This document shows positions 53,966-64,000 of a stretch of 64,000 bases of DNA, one piece after another. How positions within the stretch are numbered: the first letter of the stretch is position 1; the number at the start of each line of letters is the position of its first letter. The position numbers and the translations under genes were made by a program. This DNA is from Pseudomonas sp. dw_612 (lineage in GTDB: Bacteria; Pseudomonadota; Gammaproteobacteria; Pseudomonadales; Pseudomonadaceae): contig NZ_JAAVVC010000029.1 in NCBI RefSeq assembly GCF_018449725.1, positions 1 to 64,000 on the forward strand. Direction: 5' to 3'. A model generated the notes under the pieces. That model worked only from the letters and a program-made list of their open reading frames with translations. It searched no databases and was not told the origin of the DNA.

Positions 53966-55456
53966 ATGTCCCTTCCTTATCTGCTTCCCGCCACATCGGC
54001 GTTTATCCAGCGCGCGCCGCGCATGCTGATCGGCGGTGACTGGGTCGAGGCCGCCGACGGCCAGACCATGCCCCTGCACAACCCGGCCACCGGCGAAGTG
54101 TTGTGCGTGGTGCCACGGGCCACGCCCGAAGATATGGACCACGCCGTACTCGCCGCGCGCCGGGCCTTCGATGATTCGCCCTGGACCCGCACCCGCCCGC
54201 GTGAGCGGCAGAACCTGTTGTGGAAACTCGCCGACCTGATGGAACGCGACGCCGAGCTGCTGGCGCAACTGGAATGCCTGAACAACGGCAAAAGTGCGGC
54301 GGTGGCCCAAGTGATGGACGTGCAACTGTCCATCGATTTCCTGCGTTACATGGCCGGTTGGGCGACCAAGATCGAAGGCTCCAGCGTCGAGGTGTCGTTG
54401 CCGCTGATGCCCAACGATCAATTCCACAGTTTTATCCGTCGCGAAGCGGTGGGGGTGGTCGGCGCCATTGTTGCCTGGAACTTTCCGCTGTTGCTCGCCT
54501 GCTGGAAACTCGGCCCGGCCTTGGCCACCGGCTGCACCGTGGTGCTCAAACCCGCCGACGAAACCCCGCTGAGCGCGTTGAAACTCGCCGAATTGGTGCT
54601 CGAAGCCGGTTACCCCGAAGGCGTGTTCAACGTGGTCACCGGCACGGGGATCACCGCCGGTTCGGCGTTGACTCACAACCCGTTGGTCGACAAGCTGACC
54701 TTCACCGGCTCCACCGCCGTCGGTAAGCAGATCGGCAAGATCGCCATGGAATCCATGACCCGGGTGACCCTGGAACTGGGTGGCAAATCGCCGACCATCG
54801 TCATGGGCGACGCTGATTTGAAGTCCGCCGCATCGGGCGCCGCCAGTGCAATTTTCTTCAACCAGGGCCAAGTCTGCTGCGCCGGCTCGCGGCTGTATGT
54901 GCAGCGCAAGCATTTCGACAATGTGGTGGCGGACATTGCCGATATCGCCAACGCCATGAAGATCGGCAATGGCATGGACCCGACGGTCGAGATGGGGCCG
55001 TTGATCTCCAAGCGCCAGCAGGAACGGGTCTACGGCTACATCGAACAAGGCCGGGAAAGCGGCGCGACCATCGCCTGTGGTGGCGAGCAATTCGGGCCGG
55101 GGTTCTTCGTCAAACCGACGGTGATTGTCGATGTCGACCAGAAGCATTCACTGGTGCAAGAAGAAATCTTCGGCCCGGTGCTGGTGGCGATTCCGTTCGA
55201 TGATGAAGCGGATGCGTTGCGCATGGCCAATGACAGTCCGTATGGGTTGGGAGCGAGCATTTGGTCCAATGATCTGGCGGCGGTGCACCGGATGATTCCA
55301 CGGATCAAGTCGGGGTCGGTGTGGGTCAATTGCCACAGCGCGCTGGATCCGGCGTTACCGTTTGGCGGGTACAAAATGTCCGGGGTCGGGCGGGAGATGG
55401 GGTACGCGGCGATTGAGCATTACACCGAGTTGAAGTCGGTGTTGATTAAGTTGTAA
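53966..55456 (+). CDS. NAD-dependent aldehyde dehydrogenase, phenylacetaldehyde dehydrogenase-like
   Basis: 496 residues, cytoplasmic. The motifs are PWNFPL-like VAWNFPLLLACWKLGPAL, FTGSTAVGKQI (cofactor loop), ELGGKSP (general base Glu) and GQVCCAGSR (catalytic Cys near 304). The C-terminal PFGGYKMSGVGREMG is typical of the FeaB/StyD/PeaE group. It would oxidise the aldehyde made by QHNDH to the acid. ATG 53966 follows AAGAGG and fits the sigma-54 promoter; upstream starts would lie across that promoter. It is the analogue of peaE in phenylethylamine-degrading P. putida, but the true substrate range is unknown. Confidence 0.9.
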   Translation: MSLPYLLPATSAFIQRAPRMLIGGDWVEAADGQTMPLHNPATGEVLCVVPRATPEDMDHAVLAARRAFDDSPWTRTRPRERQNLLWKLADLMERDAELLAQLECLNNGKSAAVAQVMDVQLSIDFLRYMAGWATKIEGSSVEVSLPLMPNDQFHSFIRREAVGVVGAIVAWNFPLLLACWKLGPALATGCTVVLKPADETPLSALKLAELVLEAGYPEGVFNVVTGTGITAGSALTHNPLVDKLTFTGSTAVGKQIGKIAMESMTRVTLELGGKSPTIVMGDADLKSAASGAASAIFFNQGQVCCAGSRLYVQRKHFDNVVADIADIANAMKIGNGMDPTVEMGPLISKRQQERVYGYIEQGRESGATIACGGEQFGPGFFVKPTVIVDVDQKHSLVQEEIFGPVLVAIPFDDEADALRMANDSPYGLGASIWSNDLAAVHRMIPRIKSGSVWVNCHSALDPALPFGGYKMSGVGREMGYAAIEHYTELKSVLIKL

Positions 55457-55471
55457 TGAGTCTGCGGGCAG

Positions 55472-55880
55472 GGTGTGAAATTCAAAGGCCACCCCTCACC
55501 CCAGCCCTCTCCCCAAGGGGGAGAGGGGGAAAGGGAGCCGATCTCCATGGTTTTCCAGACCTGAGTTCCGCTCGATTTATTCAATTCTAAACAGCATCAG
55601 GACCTACTCCATCGGTCGGTGTGAAACTCAAAAGCCACCCCTCGCCCCAGCCCTCTCCCCAAGGGGGAGAGGGGGAAAGGGAGCCGATCTCCATGGTTTT
55701 CCAGACCTGAGTTCCGCTCGATTTATTCAATTCGAAACAGCATCAGGACCTACTCCATCGGTCGGTGTGCAATTCAAGAACCAGCCCTCTCCCCAGAGGG
55801 GAAAAGGAGCCGATCTGTGTTGTTTTCAAACCTGAGTTCAACTCGATTTTTCAGGTCGATGTAGATCCAAGAACACCTCG
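55472..55880. repeat. Three tandem copies of a 146-bp repeat
   Basis: Copies begin at 55472, 55618 and 55764 (ggtgtgaaattcaaa...). The first two are nearly identical; the third is shortened and diverged. Each contains the palindrome ccctctccccaagggggaga. A further partial palindrome overlaps the end of qhpG. No gene is present in the 55457-55881 gap. Confidence 0.85.
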
Positions 55881-55881
55881 G

Positions 55882-57207
55882 TCAGTCCCCTCGCCCCTTT
55901 GGGGAGAGGGTTAGGGTGAGGGGTCGATACCCCTGACTCAACAACCAACCCCGAACCACCCTGCCCTGCTCCACCGTCAGCCCCGCCAACGCTTGCTCCG
56001 CCGGTTCACGCCACAACCGCTTCACCAACGGCGCCAACTCAACCCCTTGCACATGCCAGATCCCCAGCGGCTGATCCGCCGTGATCACCACCTCAGCCTC
56101 ATCCACCAACCCGTCCCGCAGCACCGGGGCCCGCTCAATCTTCAGCGCTGCAAAATCCGCCTCGGCATGCGCCACCTCCGCGTCCGGCCATTGCCGTCGC
56201 GCCTGCCAGAACGGCTGCTCCGGCCAGCGCTGCTCATCGGCATAAAAATCCCGGCCGATCCGCGCAAAACGCAAAAATAACTGTTCCACCCGCTGCTGAT
56301 GAAAACGCTGGGCCAAGGCCGCCCGCTCGGGTTTACGCAACAGGGTGTTGATCACCGTGGGCGCCTGCAGTGCCGAGGACAGGGACTGAAAAATCCCGTT
56401 GCCCGACAGCGGGTCCACCGCCATCGCCGCGTCGCCCACCCGAATCCAGTTATAGCCGCACACCTGCGGGCACAAAATCGCGGTGCTGCTGCGGGCATGC
56501 AGCTGCAGATCGGTTTCCACGCCATCGCCAAAAAACGCCCGTGCCACTGCTGAATCCAGACGCCGCTGGCGACAGTAATCAAGCAACATCGCCTTACCCG
56601 GCAACGCAGCGCTGGCCACATCCACCGTCCATTGCCAATAACACTGACCGTCCGCCCGCCGCGCCATCCACGCCCAGCCGTCCTCCAGGCTTTCCACGGC
56701 GCTGGCGGTGTCGCCCGGCGCTGTCTGCCAGCGATTGAGCAGGCTGACCGTCTCCGGCCCGCGCAGGCCTTTGCCGAGGGCAGGCGCCGAACGTCCGCGA
56801 GCTTCCACCAGGAAGTCCGCGACCAACGTTTCGCGCCCTTCAATCTCGACCCAATGCCCCGCAACCGACGACCGCACCTTCAGCACCCGTCCCTCAATCA
56901 ACTCGACCCCGGCTACACGCAAGTCCTCACGCAGGCCTCGATCAAAACCCGGACGGTCCAGCAAATATTCGATGTTCTGTGCATGCTGTTGACCGTTCCA
57001 CGACACCTGTCGTTGGGAAGGCAACGCTGCATCCGCCAACGCGTGGTTCAATCCTGCGCCGCGCAACGCTTCCAGCACCCGCACGGAAACCCCTTCCAGC
57101 GCGGCAAAGCGGCGCCATTCGCTGACCAGCGTCACCGGGTAACCGAGCCGGCGCAGCCCCAAGGCCACCGCCGCACCCGCAGGCCCGGCGCCCAGAACCA
57201 GAATCAT
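55882..57207 (-). CDS. qhpG: FAD-dependent monooxygenase of CTQ biogenesis
   Basis: 441 residues. The N-terminal dinucleotide fold is GAGPAGAAVALGLRRLG (6-22), and the second FAD motif is WIRVGDAAMAVDPLSGNGI (about 275). This is the group A flavoprotein that hydroxylates the Trp of the crosslinked QhpC peptide before cofactor completion. The start overlaps the qhpE stop (ATGA), placing it last in the regulator-qhpF-qhpE-qhpG operon. The final residues (PLTLTLSPKGRGD) are encoded by a copy of the neighbouring intergenic palindrome, so the tail is probably not native to the family. Confidence 0.9.
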   Translation of the reverse strand: MILVLGAGPAGAAVALGLRRLGYPVTLVSEWRRFAALEGVSVRVLEALRGAGLNHALADAALPSQRQVSWNGQQHAQNIEYLLDRPGFDRGLREDLRVAGVELIEGRVLKVRSSVAGHWVEIEGRETLVADFLVEARGRSAPALGKGLRGPETVSLLNRWQTAPGDTASAVESLEDGWAWMARRADGQCYWQWTVDVASAALPGKAMLLDYCRQRRLDSAVARAFFGDGVETDLQLHARSSTAILCPQVCGYNWIRVGDAAMAVDPLSGNGIFQSLSSALQAPTVINTLLRKPERAALAQRFHQQRVEQLFLRFARIGRDFYADEQRWPEQPFWQARRQWPDAEVAHAEADFAALKIERAPVLRDGLVDEAEVVITADQPLGIWHVQGVELAPLVKRLWREPAEQALAGLTVEQGRVVRGWLLSQGYRPLTLTLSPKGRGD

Positions 57208-57881
57208 GGGCCGAAGCGCCGTTCAGGGCCGCGATAACGCGCGTGATCCCGCAGCCATTCAATGACATGTTGATTGCTCGCATCGGGATGCGCGACGAGG
57301 AAACCGGCAATGTGCCCGCTCAACGCCGCACACCCCAGGCTGGCACCGGACTGGCCCGGATACGTCCCGTGCACACACGCGGCGAAATCCGCCTGGGCGC
57401 TGTTGAGCCACGACCATTCGTTTTCAGCGCAACGGGCATCACCGGTCACCCGCAGCACCTGTGGATAATTCGCCGGATACACGCCCTCGCCCTGGGCCGG
57501 ACTCGACGCGCAAAGCAACACACCTCGCGCCACCGCTGCGGCACAGGCTTCACGCAACAAGCTGCGATCCTGGCGCAAGCCGAGGCTCAAATTGATCAGC
57601 CGCACCTCCTGCGTCACCAACCAATCAATCGCCGTGGCAATCTGCAACGCGCTGGTCACGCCGCGCTGATCGAACACCTGAGCCACACAAAAAACCGCCG
57701 CCGGAGCCCGTCGGCCAATCGCCTCGATCACCGCGCTGCCGTGGCCGAGTGGATCGTCGCGCAGATCGCTTTGCGCCAGCCCATCCTCCAACAGCGAAAA
57801 CCTGCGCCCCGCGACAACCTGCACCCGTTGCGCCGCCGAGTGGCCGCTGTCCACCACGCCAATTCGCAGTTCAGGCTTCAT
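57204..57881 (-). CDS. qhpE: Subtilisin-like protease for the QHNDH gamma-subunit leader
   Basis: 225 residues from ATG 57881, short for an S8 protease and without signal or propeptide, so cytoplasmic. The catalytic triad is Asp11 (VVDSGH), His47 (LGHGSA) and Ser181 (GASLG in place of GTSMA). QhpE removes the 28-residue leader of QhpC after thioether formation. It overlaps qhpF by 11 bases and qhpG by 4, so these three are translated together. Confidence 0.9.
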   Translation of the reverse strand: MKPELRIGVVDSGHSAAQRVQVVAGRRFSLLEDGLAQSDLRDDPLGHGSAVIEAIGRRAPAAVFCVAQVFDQRGVTSALQIATAIDWLVTQEVRLINLSLGLRQDRSLLREACAAAVARGVLLCASSPAQGEGVYPANYPQVLRVTGDARCAENEWSWLNSAQADFAACVHGTYPGQSGASLGCAALSGHIAGFLVAHPDASNQHVIEWLRDHARYRGPERRFGP

Positions 57882-59588
57882 GCAGCACCGTTTTCGAGGT
57901 GAGCACACCGTCGAGCAATTCAAAGCGCAGATCGGCGTCCGCAAGGGTCGATGGGCGATGGCTGATCAGGATGCGCGTGCGTCCGGCAAACAGTCGGTCG
58001 ATGGCTTCGATCACTTCGCGTTCAGTGGCTTCATCCACCGCCGACGTGGCTTCGTCGAGCACAAGGATCAACGGGTCCTGCAACAGCGCCCGGGCGATGG
58101 CGATCCGTTGTTTCTGCCCGCCGGACAACTGCTGTCCGCGCTCGCCCAACGGGCTGTCGAGACCTTCGGGCAAGGACGCGATCAGGCTGTCGAGTTGCGC
58201 CAGCCGCGCGACTTCGGCAATTGCCTCGCGACTGGCGTCCGGCACCGCATAAGCCAGGTTATCCGCGAGGCTGCCGCGAAACAGCACGATGTCCTGACTG
58301 ACGATCGCGATCCGTCGACGCAGCTCGAACAGGTCCAGTTCACGTAGATCCACTTCCCCGAGCAACACCCGGCCAGACTGTGGATCGTGGTGCCGCTGCA
58401 GCAGGTCTATGAGGGTCGATTTACCGGCACCGGAGCCACCGCTCAGAGCGACTTTCAAGCCGTAGGGAATGCGCGCATCGATCCCGCTTAACGTGCTCGG
58501 ACGACCCGGATGGCTGAAATGCACATCGTCGAAACGCAGCTCACCCGAGTTCGGCATCAGCTGCGGCGTGACCGGCGTGAGCACGGTCGGTTCTTCGCCG
58601 CGCAATTCCATCACCCGCCCGAGGCTCACCGTCATGCGCTGGATCGCGACGTAGAGCCCGAGCAAACTTTGCACCGGCCCCACCGCCATGCCGAGGTACG
58701 TGGAAAACGCGATCAGCGCACCCAATTGCCAAGTGCCCTGCACCACCCAATAACCGCCGATCAAAAACGCACAGGCTCGGGACAACGAGGTCAGGGTTCC
58801 CGGCACCGCCTGGGTGAAAAATTCGGTGACTTGCAGGCGCAGCAACTGGCTCATGTAGCCCTGGCCCAAGGTTTCCAGGCGTCGCGCTTCGCGCTGTTGC
58901 TGGCCGGCGGACTGGATGAATTTCATGACCGGCAGCGTCTCGACCATAAACGACGACATGTCCGCCGAGCGCTCGCGCAATTGCCGCACATCACGCTCGA
59001 CCTTGCGCCGCATCCAGCGCAGCCACAGTACGTCGAGGGGAATCAGCACCAGCGCCAGCAGCGAGAGTTTCCAGGACAAGGTCAACAGCATCGCTATCGA
59101 GAAGACCAGGCCGATCACGCTCGACACCGCCGAGAACAGCGAGTCCACGGCAAAGCGCTGAATCTCCGCGACGTCGCCATCCAGGCGCGACATCAAATCG
59201 CCGATGCGCCGCTGGCCGTAGAAGCTCGGCGACAAGGTCTGCAAATGCCGATACAGATCATCGCGCAGGGCAAACAGAATCCGCCCGGACAGCCGCGTGT
59301 GCAGGTAACGGTTGATCCCCGACAACGCCGTGCCGAGCAGACCGGCGACCATCATCAGCCCGGCGATCAGCACCAGCACCGGAAAATTGCGCCCTAATAA
59401 GCCGTCGTCGATCAACAGTTTGGTCAGCCACGGTTGCACCAGCACCAGCAACGACGCGCAAATCGACAACCCGAGCAATCCGGCAATCGCCAATCGATGC
59501 GGCCGCACAAAGCTGTAGAGCCAGCGCAACGCCGCTTGCAGGGCTTGCGGGTCGCGGCTGTCGATCAGCCGCACGATCAAGCGCTGCA

Positions 59589-59589
<1 letters not shown>
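57871..59589 (-). CDS. qhpF: ABC exporter of the crosslinked QHNDH gamma subunit
   Basis: 572 residues, a half transporter: six membrane segments (about 25-320) and an ATPase domain with Walker A GGSGAGKST (near 390), signature LSGGQKQR (near 490) and Walker B LILVLDEATSAVD. QhpF is known to be needed to move the modified gamma subunit to the periplasm. ATG 59589 shares a base with the regulator stop (TGATG); a GTG three bases upstream is an alternative. Confidence 0.9.
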
Positions 59590-61493
<1,904 letters not shown>

Positions 61494-61554
61494 CAAGCGC
61501 TCCGCAGCGGTCCGCTTCGCGCTTTTTGAAATCAGCGCCGTGGCGTCAATCTTT

Positions 61555-61564
61555 ACGTTAACGT
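61555..61564. promoter_or_regulatory. ACGTTAACGT palindrome upstream of the activator gene
   Basis: A perfect 10-bp palindrome within tttacgttaacgtca, about 62 bases upstream of ATG 61493. It resembles operators of MerR-family regulators such as LiuR; no such regulator lies in the window. Confidence 0.3.
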
Positions 61565-61623
61565 CAGGGCGATGGCAAGAGCCGTAGGGCGCTTGTGTTG
61601 TATATGGGGGACCGCGTTATCGT

Positions 61624-61709
61624 TCTTCGCGAGCAAGCCCGCTCCCACAGGTGACCGAGTACACCCATGGGAATGCGCTCACCTGTGGGAGCGGGCTTGC
61701 TCGCGAAGG
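61624..61709. repeat. REPIN, head-to-head arms
   Basis: The arm cttcgcgagcaagcccgctc precedes gtgggagcgggcttgctcgc. It lies between the amidohydrolase stop and the activator start. Confidence 0.85.
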
Positions 61710-61732
61710 CTATCTAACAGACACCCTCAAAC

Positions 61733-62758
61733 TCAGAGCTGCCACACCTCGGCATTCACAAAAAACGCCCGGGCATTATCTTCAAGGCTTTCCAGGTGAT
61801 ACCCGCCCTCCTGCACAATCAGACACGGCAACCCAAGGCTGCGAATCCGCTCACCCAGCGCGGCAAACCCTTCCCGGGTCACCGCGACTTTGCTCTGCGG
61901 GTCCAGTTCGAAAATATCGAAGCCCAAGGACAACACCAGCACCTCGGCGCCGAAGTCCTTTACCGCCGCCAAAGCCACCTCAAGTTGCCCAAGGAAATCC
62001 GCCTCGCTTGCACCGTGGGCCATCGGCAAGTTCAGGTTGAAACCCTCCCCCGCCCCGACGCCGCGCTCATCGGCAAACCCGGCCACACCGGGATAGAAAT
62101 TGGTCGGATCGCCATGCACCGAGACGTAGAGCACGTCATCGCGATCGTAGAAAACTTCCTGAATCCCCTGGCCGTGATGCATGTCGGTATCGAGCACCGC
62201 CACCCGCGCAAATCCGCCACGCAACACCTGCGCCGCCACCGCTGCGTTGTTCACATAACAGAAACCACCCGCCGCTTCGGCCCGGGCATGGTGACCCGGT
62301 GGACGACACAGGGCATACGCCGCCGGCTCGCCATCGAGCAACGCCTGGGCGCCGGCAATCGCGCTTTGCGCCGACCAATAGGCCGAGCGCCAGGTCTGTT
62401 CGCCTACTGGGCAACTGCCATCGGCCAGATAACGGGCAGCCTGGGCGAGAATCCCGCGCAAGGCGTTGGGCTCGCGGACGAAGATGTTCGACATGACTTC
62501 ATCGCCCCAGTCCTCGGGGATTTCTTTCCAGCGTTGATGGGCTTCGTGCAGGAACGTCAGGTACGGCGCGCCATGGACGGCCAACAACGGCGCGAGACCG
62601 GCGTCGGTCGGTTGCTCGACGTTGAAGCCCAGGGAATGCGTGGCCTGCACCAGGCGCTGGGCGCGTTCGGGGACTTCCTGTGGCGTGCGCATCTGCCCGC
62701 GGGAGTAGTAGTTGCGGGGGTGGTGGAGTAATTGTTCGGGGTGGAAAAAACTGCGCAT
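61733..62758 (-). CDS. Acetylpolyamine amidohydrolase (histone deacetylase family)
   Basis: 341 residues of the arginase/deacetylase fold. The N-terminus MRSFFHPEQLLHHPRNYYSRG and the whole length match bacterial acetylpolyamine amidohydrolases. Active-site parts are RPPGHHARAEAAGGFCYVNN (His-His dyad), DTDMHHGQGIQEVFY (zinc Asp and His), GDPTNFYPG and LSLGFDIFELDP (second zinc Asp). It would deacetylate acetylputrescine or acetylcadaverine in the cytoplasm. ATG 62758 follows AGGAA. Next to an amine dehydrogenase system it fits a wider amine-use theme, but it is separately transcribed. Confidence 0.9.
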   Translation of the reverse strand: MRSFFHPEQLLHHPRNYYSRGQMRTPQEVPERAQRLVQATHSLGFNVEQPTDAGLAPLLAVHGAPYLTFLHEAHQRWKEIPEDWGDEVMSNIFVREPNALRGILAQAARYLADGSCPVGEQTWRSAYWSAQSAIAGAQALLDGEPAAYALCRPPGHHARAEAAGGFCYVNNAAVAAQVLRGGFARVAVLDTDMHHGQGIQEVFYDRDDVLYVSVHGDPTNFYPGVAGFADERGVGAGEGFNLNLPMAHGASEADFLGQLEVALAAVKDFGAEVLVLSLGFDIFELDPQSKVAVTREGFAALGERIRSLGLPCLIVQEGGYHLESLEDNARAFFVNAEVWQL

Positions 62759-62809
62759 GGGATAAATTCCTGTCAGTTGATCTAAATCTCGAAACCGAAT
62801 GCGTTCAAT

Positions 62810-62900
62810 TGTGGGAGCGGGCTTGCTCGCGAAGAGGGAGTGTCAGTCGACATCATTGTTGAATGACACACCGCATTCGCGAGCAAGCCCGCTCCCACAT
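62810..62900. repeat. REPIN
   Basis: Complete REPIN between the M20 amidohydrolase and acetylpolyamine amidohydrolase genes. Confidence 0.88.
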
Positions 62901-62911
62901 TGGGATTGGGG

Positions 62912-64000
62912 TTACTCAGTGATTTCGGCGCGGGCCAGGACGGCGTTGAGCAATACGTCCGTGCCCTGGCGCACATCTTCCGGCAACACATCCTCCGCTT
63001 CGTTATGGCTCAACCCACCCACACACGGGATAAACACCATCGCCGTCGGGCAGTAACGCGCCAGGTGAATCGCGTCGTGCCCGGCGCCGCTGACAATCGA
63101 TTGCTGAGCGTAGCCCAGGGCATCCACCGCGTGCTGCACCGCCGCCACGCACTCCGCGTCGAATGGCGTGGCAGGGCTGATCCAGTGAGGGGTGATCGTC
63201 AGGTTCAAGCCGCGACCGTCGGCAATCGCCTGAAGTCGCGCGCGCACTTGCTGCTCCATCGCCTCGATCGCTTCATCGCGGTGATGGCGCAAATCAACGG
63301 TGAAATTCACCCGCCCCGGAATGGTGTTGCGCGAGGACTTGTTGATGCTCAATTCACCGACCGTGGTCAAGCCTTCCGGGGCGAAATCCGTGGCCAACAC
63401 TTCAATGGCCTGGATCATCCGCGCCACGCCATAGAGCGCATCTTTGCGCAGCGGCATCGGCGTGGTGCCGGCGTGGGCGGCCATGCCTTCGACCCGCACG
63501 TCGAGCCAGCGAATCGCCTGGCCGCCGGTGACCACGCCGATGCTCTTGGCGTTGTCTTCAAGGATCGGGCCTTGCTCGATATGCGCCTCAAAGTACGCAT
63601 CCACCGCGCCGCCCAACGGTCGCTCGCCGGCATAACCGGTGCGTTGCAGGGCCTCGGCAACGCTGATGCCATCGATGTCGCGCACCGCCAACGCCGCGTC
63701 CAGTGGCATGATCCCGGTGAACACTGCCGAGCCGAACATCGCGGGGGTGAAGCGCGCGCCTTCTTCGTTGGTCCATACCGCCACTTCCAGCGGTTTGCGG
63801 GTCTGGAGGCCGAGGTCGTTGAGGCAACGCACCACTTCCAGGCCGGCGAGCACGCCGTAGACGCCATCGAAGCGGCCGCCTTCAGGTTGGGTGTCGAGGT
63901 GGCTGCCCATCATCACCGGCGCGGCGTCCGGATCGGTGCCTTCGCGGCGGGCGAACAGGTTGCCGATGGCGTCCACGCTCAGGCTCATGCCGGCTTCGCG
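62912..64000 (-). CDS. M20-family amidase/hydantoinase (N-carbamoyl-amino acid or allantoate amidohydrolase type), 5' end outside window
   Basis: At least 362 residues; the frame stays open to the right edge (REAGMSLSVD), so the true start lies beyond it. Metal-site motifs are MGSHLDTQPEGGRFDGVYGVLAGLE, NEEGARF and EAHIEQGPILE; the dimerisation domain has AHAGTTPMPLRKDA, and GAGHDAIHLA and CVGGLSHNEAE close the active site. These are the marks of the beta-ureidopropionase / N-carbamoyl-L-amino acid hydrolase / allantoate amidohydrolase group. The exact substrate within the group cannot be decided. Confidence 0.88.
   Translation of the reverse strand, partial: REAGMSLSVDAIGNLFARREGTDPDAAPVMMGSHLDTQPEGGRFDGVYGVLAGLEVVRCLNDLGLQTRKPLEVAVWTNEEGARFTPAMFGSAVFTGIMPLDAALAVRDIDGISVAEALQRTGYAGERPLGGAVDAYFEAHIEQGPILEDNAKSIGVVTGGQAIRWLDVRVEGMAAHAGTTPMPLRKDALYGVARMIQAIEVLATDFAPEGLTTVGELSINKSSRNTIPGRVNFTVDLRHHRDEAIEAMEQQVRARLQAIADGRGLNLTITPHWISPATPFDAECVAAVQHAVDALGYAQQSIVSGAGHDAIHLARYCPTAMVFIPCVGGLSHNEAEDVLPEDVRQGTDVLLNAVLARAEITE

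Noticed and set aside
55472..55880. CRISPR-like array
   Set aside because: The units are 146 bp and repeat in full without unique spacers, and there are no cas genes; it is an ordinary tandem repeat.

Overview
The window is chromosomal DNA of a fluorescent Pseudomonas, probably of the P. fluorescens complex. The evidence is GC-rich codon use, many REP/REPIN palindromes built on the core gggagcgggcttgctcgcga, a pyoverdine-type NRPS and receptor block, RsmX-type small RNAs and a quinohemoprotein amine dehydrogenase cluster. No prophage, insertion sequence, tRNA, rRNA or CRISPR array was seen.

Region 1 (1-37 kb) is a siderophore locus. On the minus strand, in order of transcription, lie a GTG-started type II thioesterase, a 4117-residue PvdI-like NRPS, a 4513-residue NRPS and a 1075-residue NRPS. 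The three NRPS genes overlap end to end. An FpvA-like TonB receptor with an N-terminal signalling domain follows behind its own terminator and promoter region. Specificity residues read from the seven adenylation domains predict D-Ser, D-(hydroxy)ornithine, Ala, Gly, D-Thr, a basic residue (Lys-like) and Asp. A condensation domain and a TauD/SyrP-type hydroxylase are fused at the end of the second NRPS. The third NRPS is a C-like domain with a broken HHxxxDG motif, an Asp-specific A domain and a T domain, so the Asp is probably beta-hydroxylated on that carrier. None of the three proteins has a thioesterase domain. The chromophore NRPS (pvdL), the tailoring genes and pvdS are not here, as expected for a split pyoverdine locus. 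Divergent from the thioesterase is an SCP2-cupin_8 fusion gene behind an exact PvdS box (TAAAT-N16-CGT). An MFS transporter follows.

Region 2 (37-47 kb) holds mostly ordinary genes: an SDR/GH15 glucoamylase-like pair, an unrecognised 129-residue protein, an alpha/beta hydrolase converging on a GlxA-type regulator, an isonitrile hydratase-like protein, an APH(6)-like kinase with an SRPBCC protein, a GFA protein and an LprI-like protein. Between the isonitrile hydratase and kinase genes are two copies of an RsmX-type RsmA-sequestering sRNA. They share a promoter architecture and are separated by a REPIN.

Region 3 (47-61.5 kb) is a complete quinohemoprotein amine dehydrogenase (QHNDH, qhp/pea) system. 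It contains the structural operon qhpA-qhpD-qhpC-qhpB, an aldehyde dehydrogenase, a chemoreceptor between them, and an overlapping operon of a sigma-54 activator, the ABC exporter QhpF, the protease QhpE and the flavoprotein QhpG. The aldehyde dehydrogenase has a consensus -24/-12 promoter with an ACTGTCGC-N5-GCGACAGT palindrome about 87 bp upstream. A weaker copy of the same layout precedes qhpA. Together these genes would oxidise primary amines to aldehydes in the periplasm and then to acids in the cytoplasm.

Region 4 (61.7-64 kb) has an acetylpolyamine amidohydrolase and the 3' part of an M20-family amidohydrolase that runs off the right edge.
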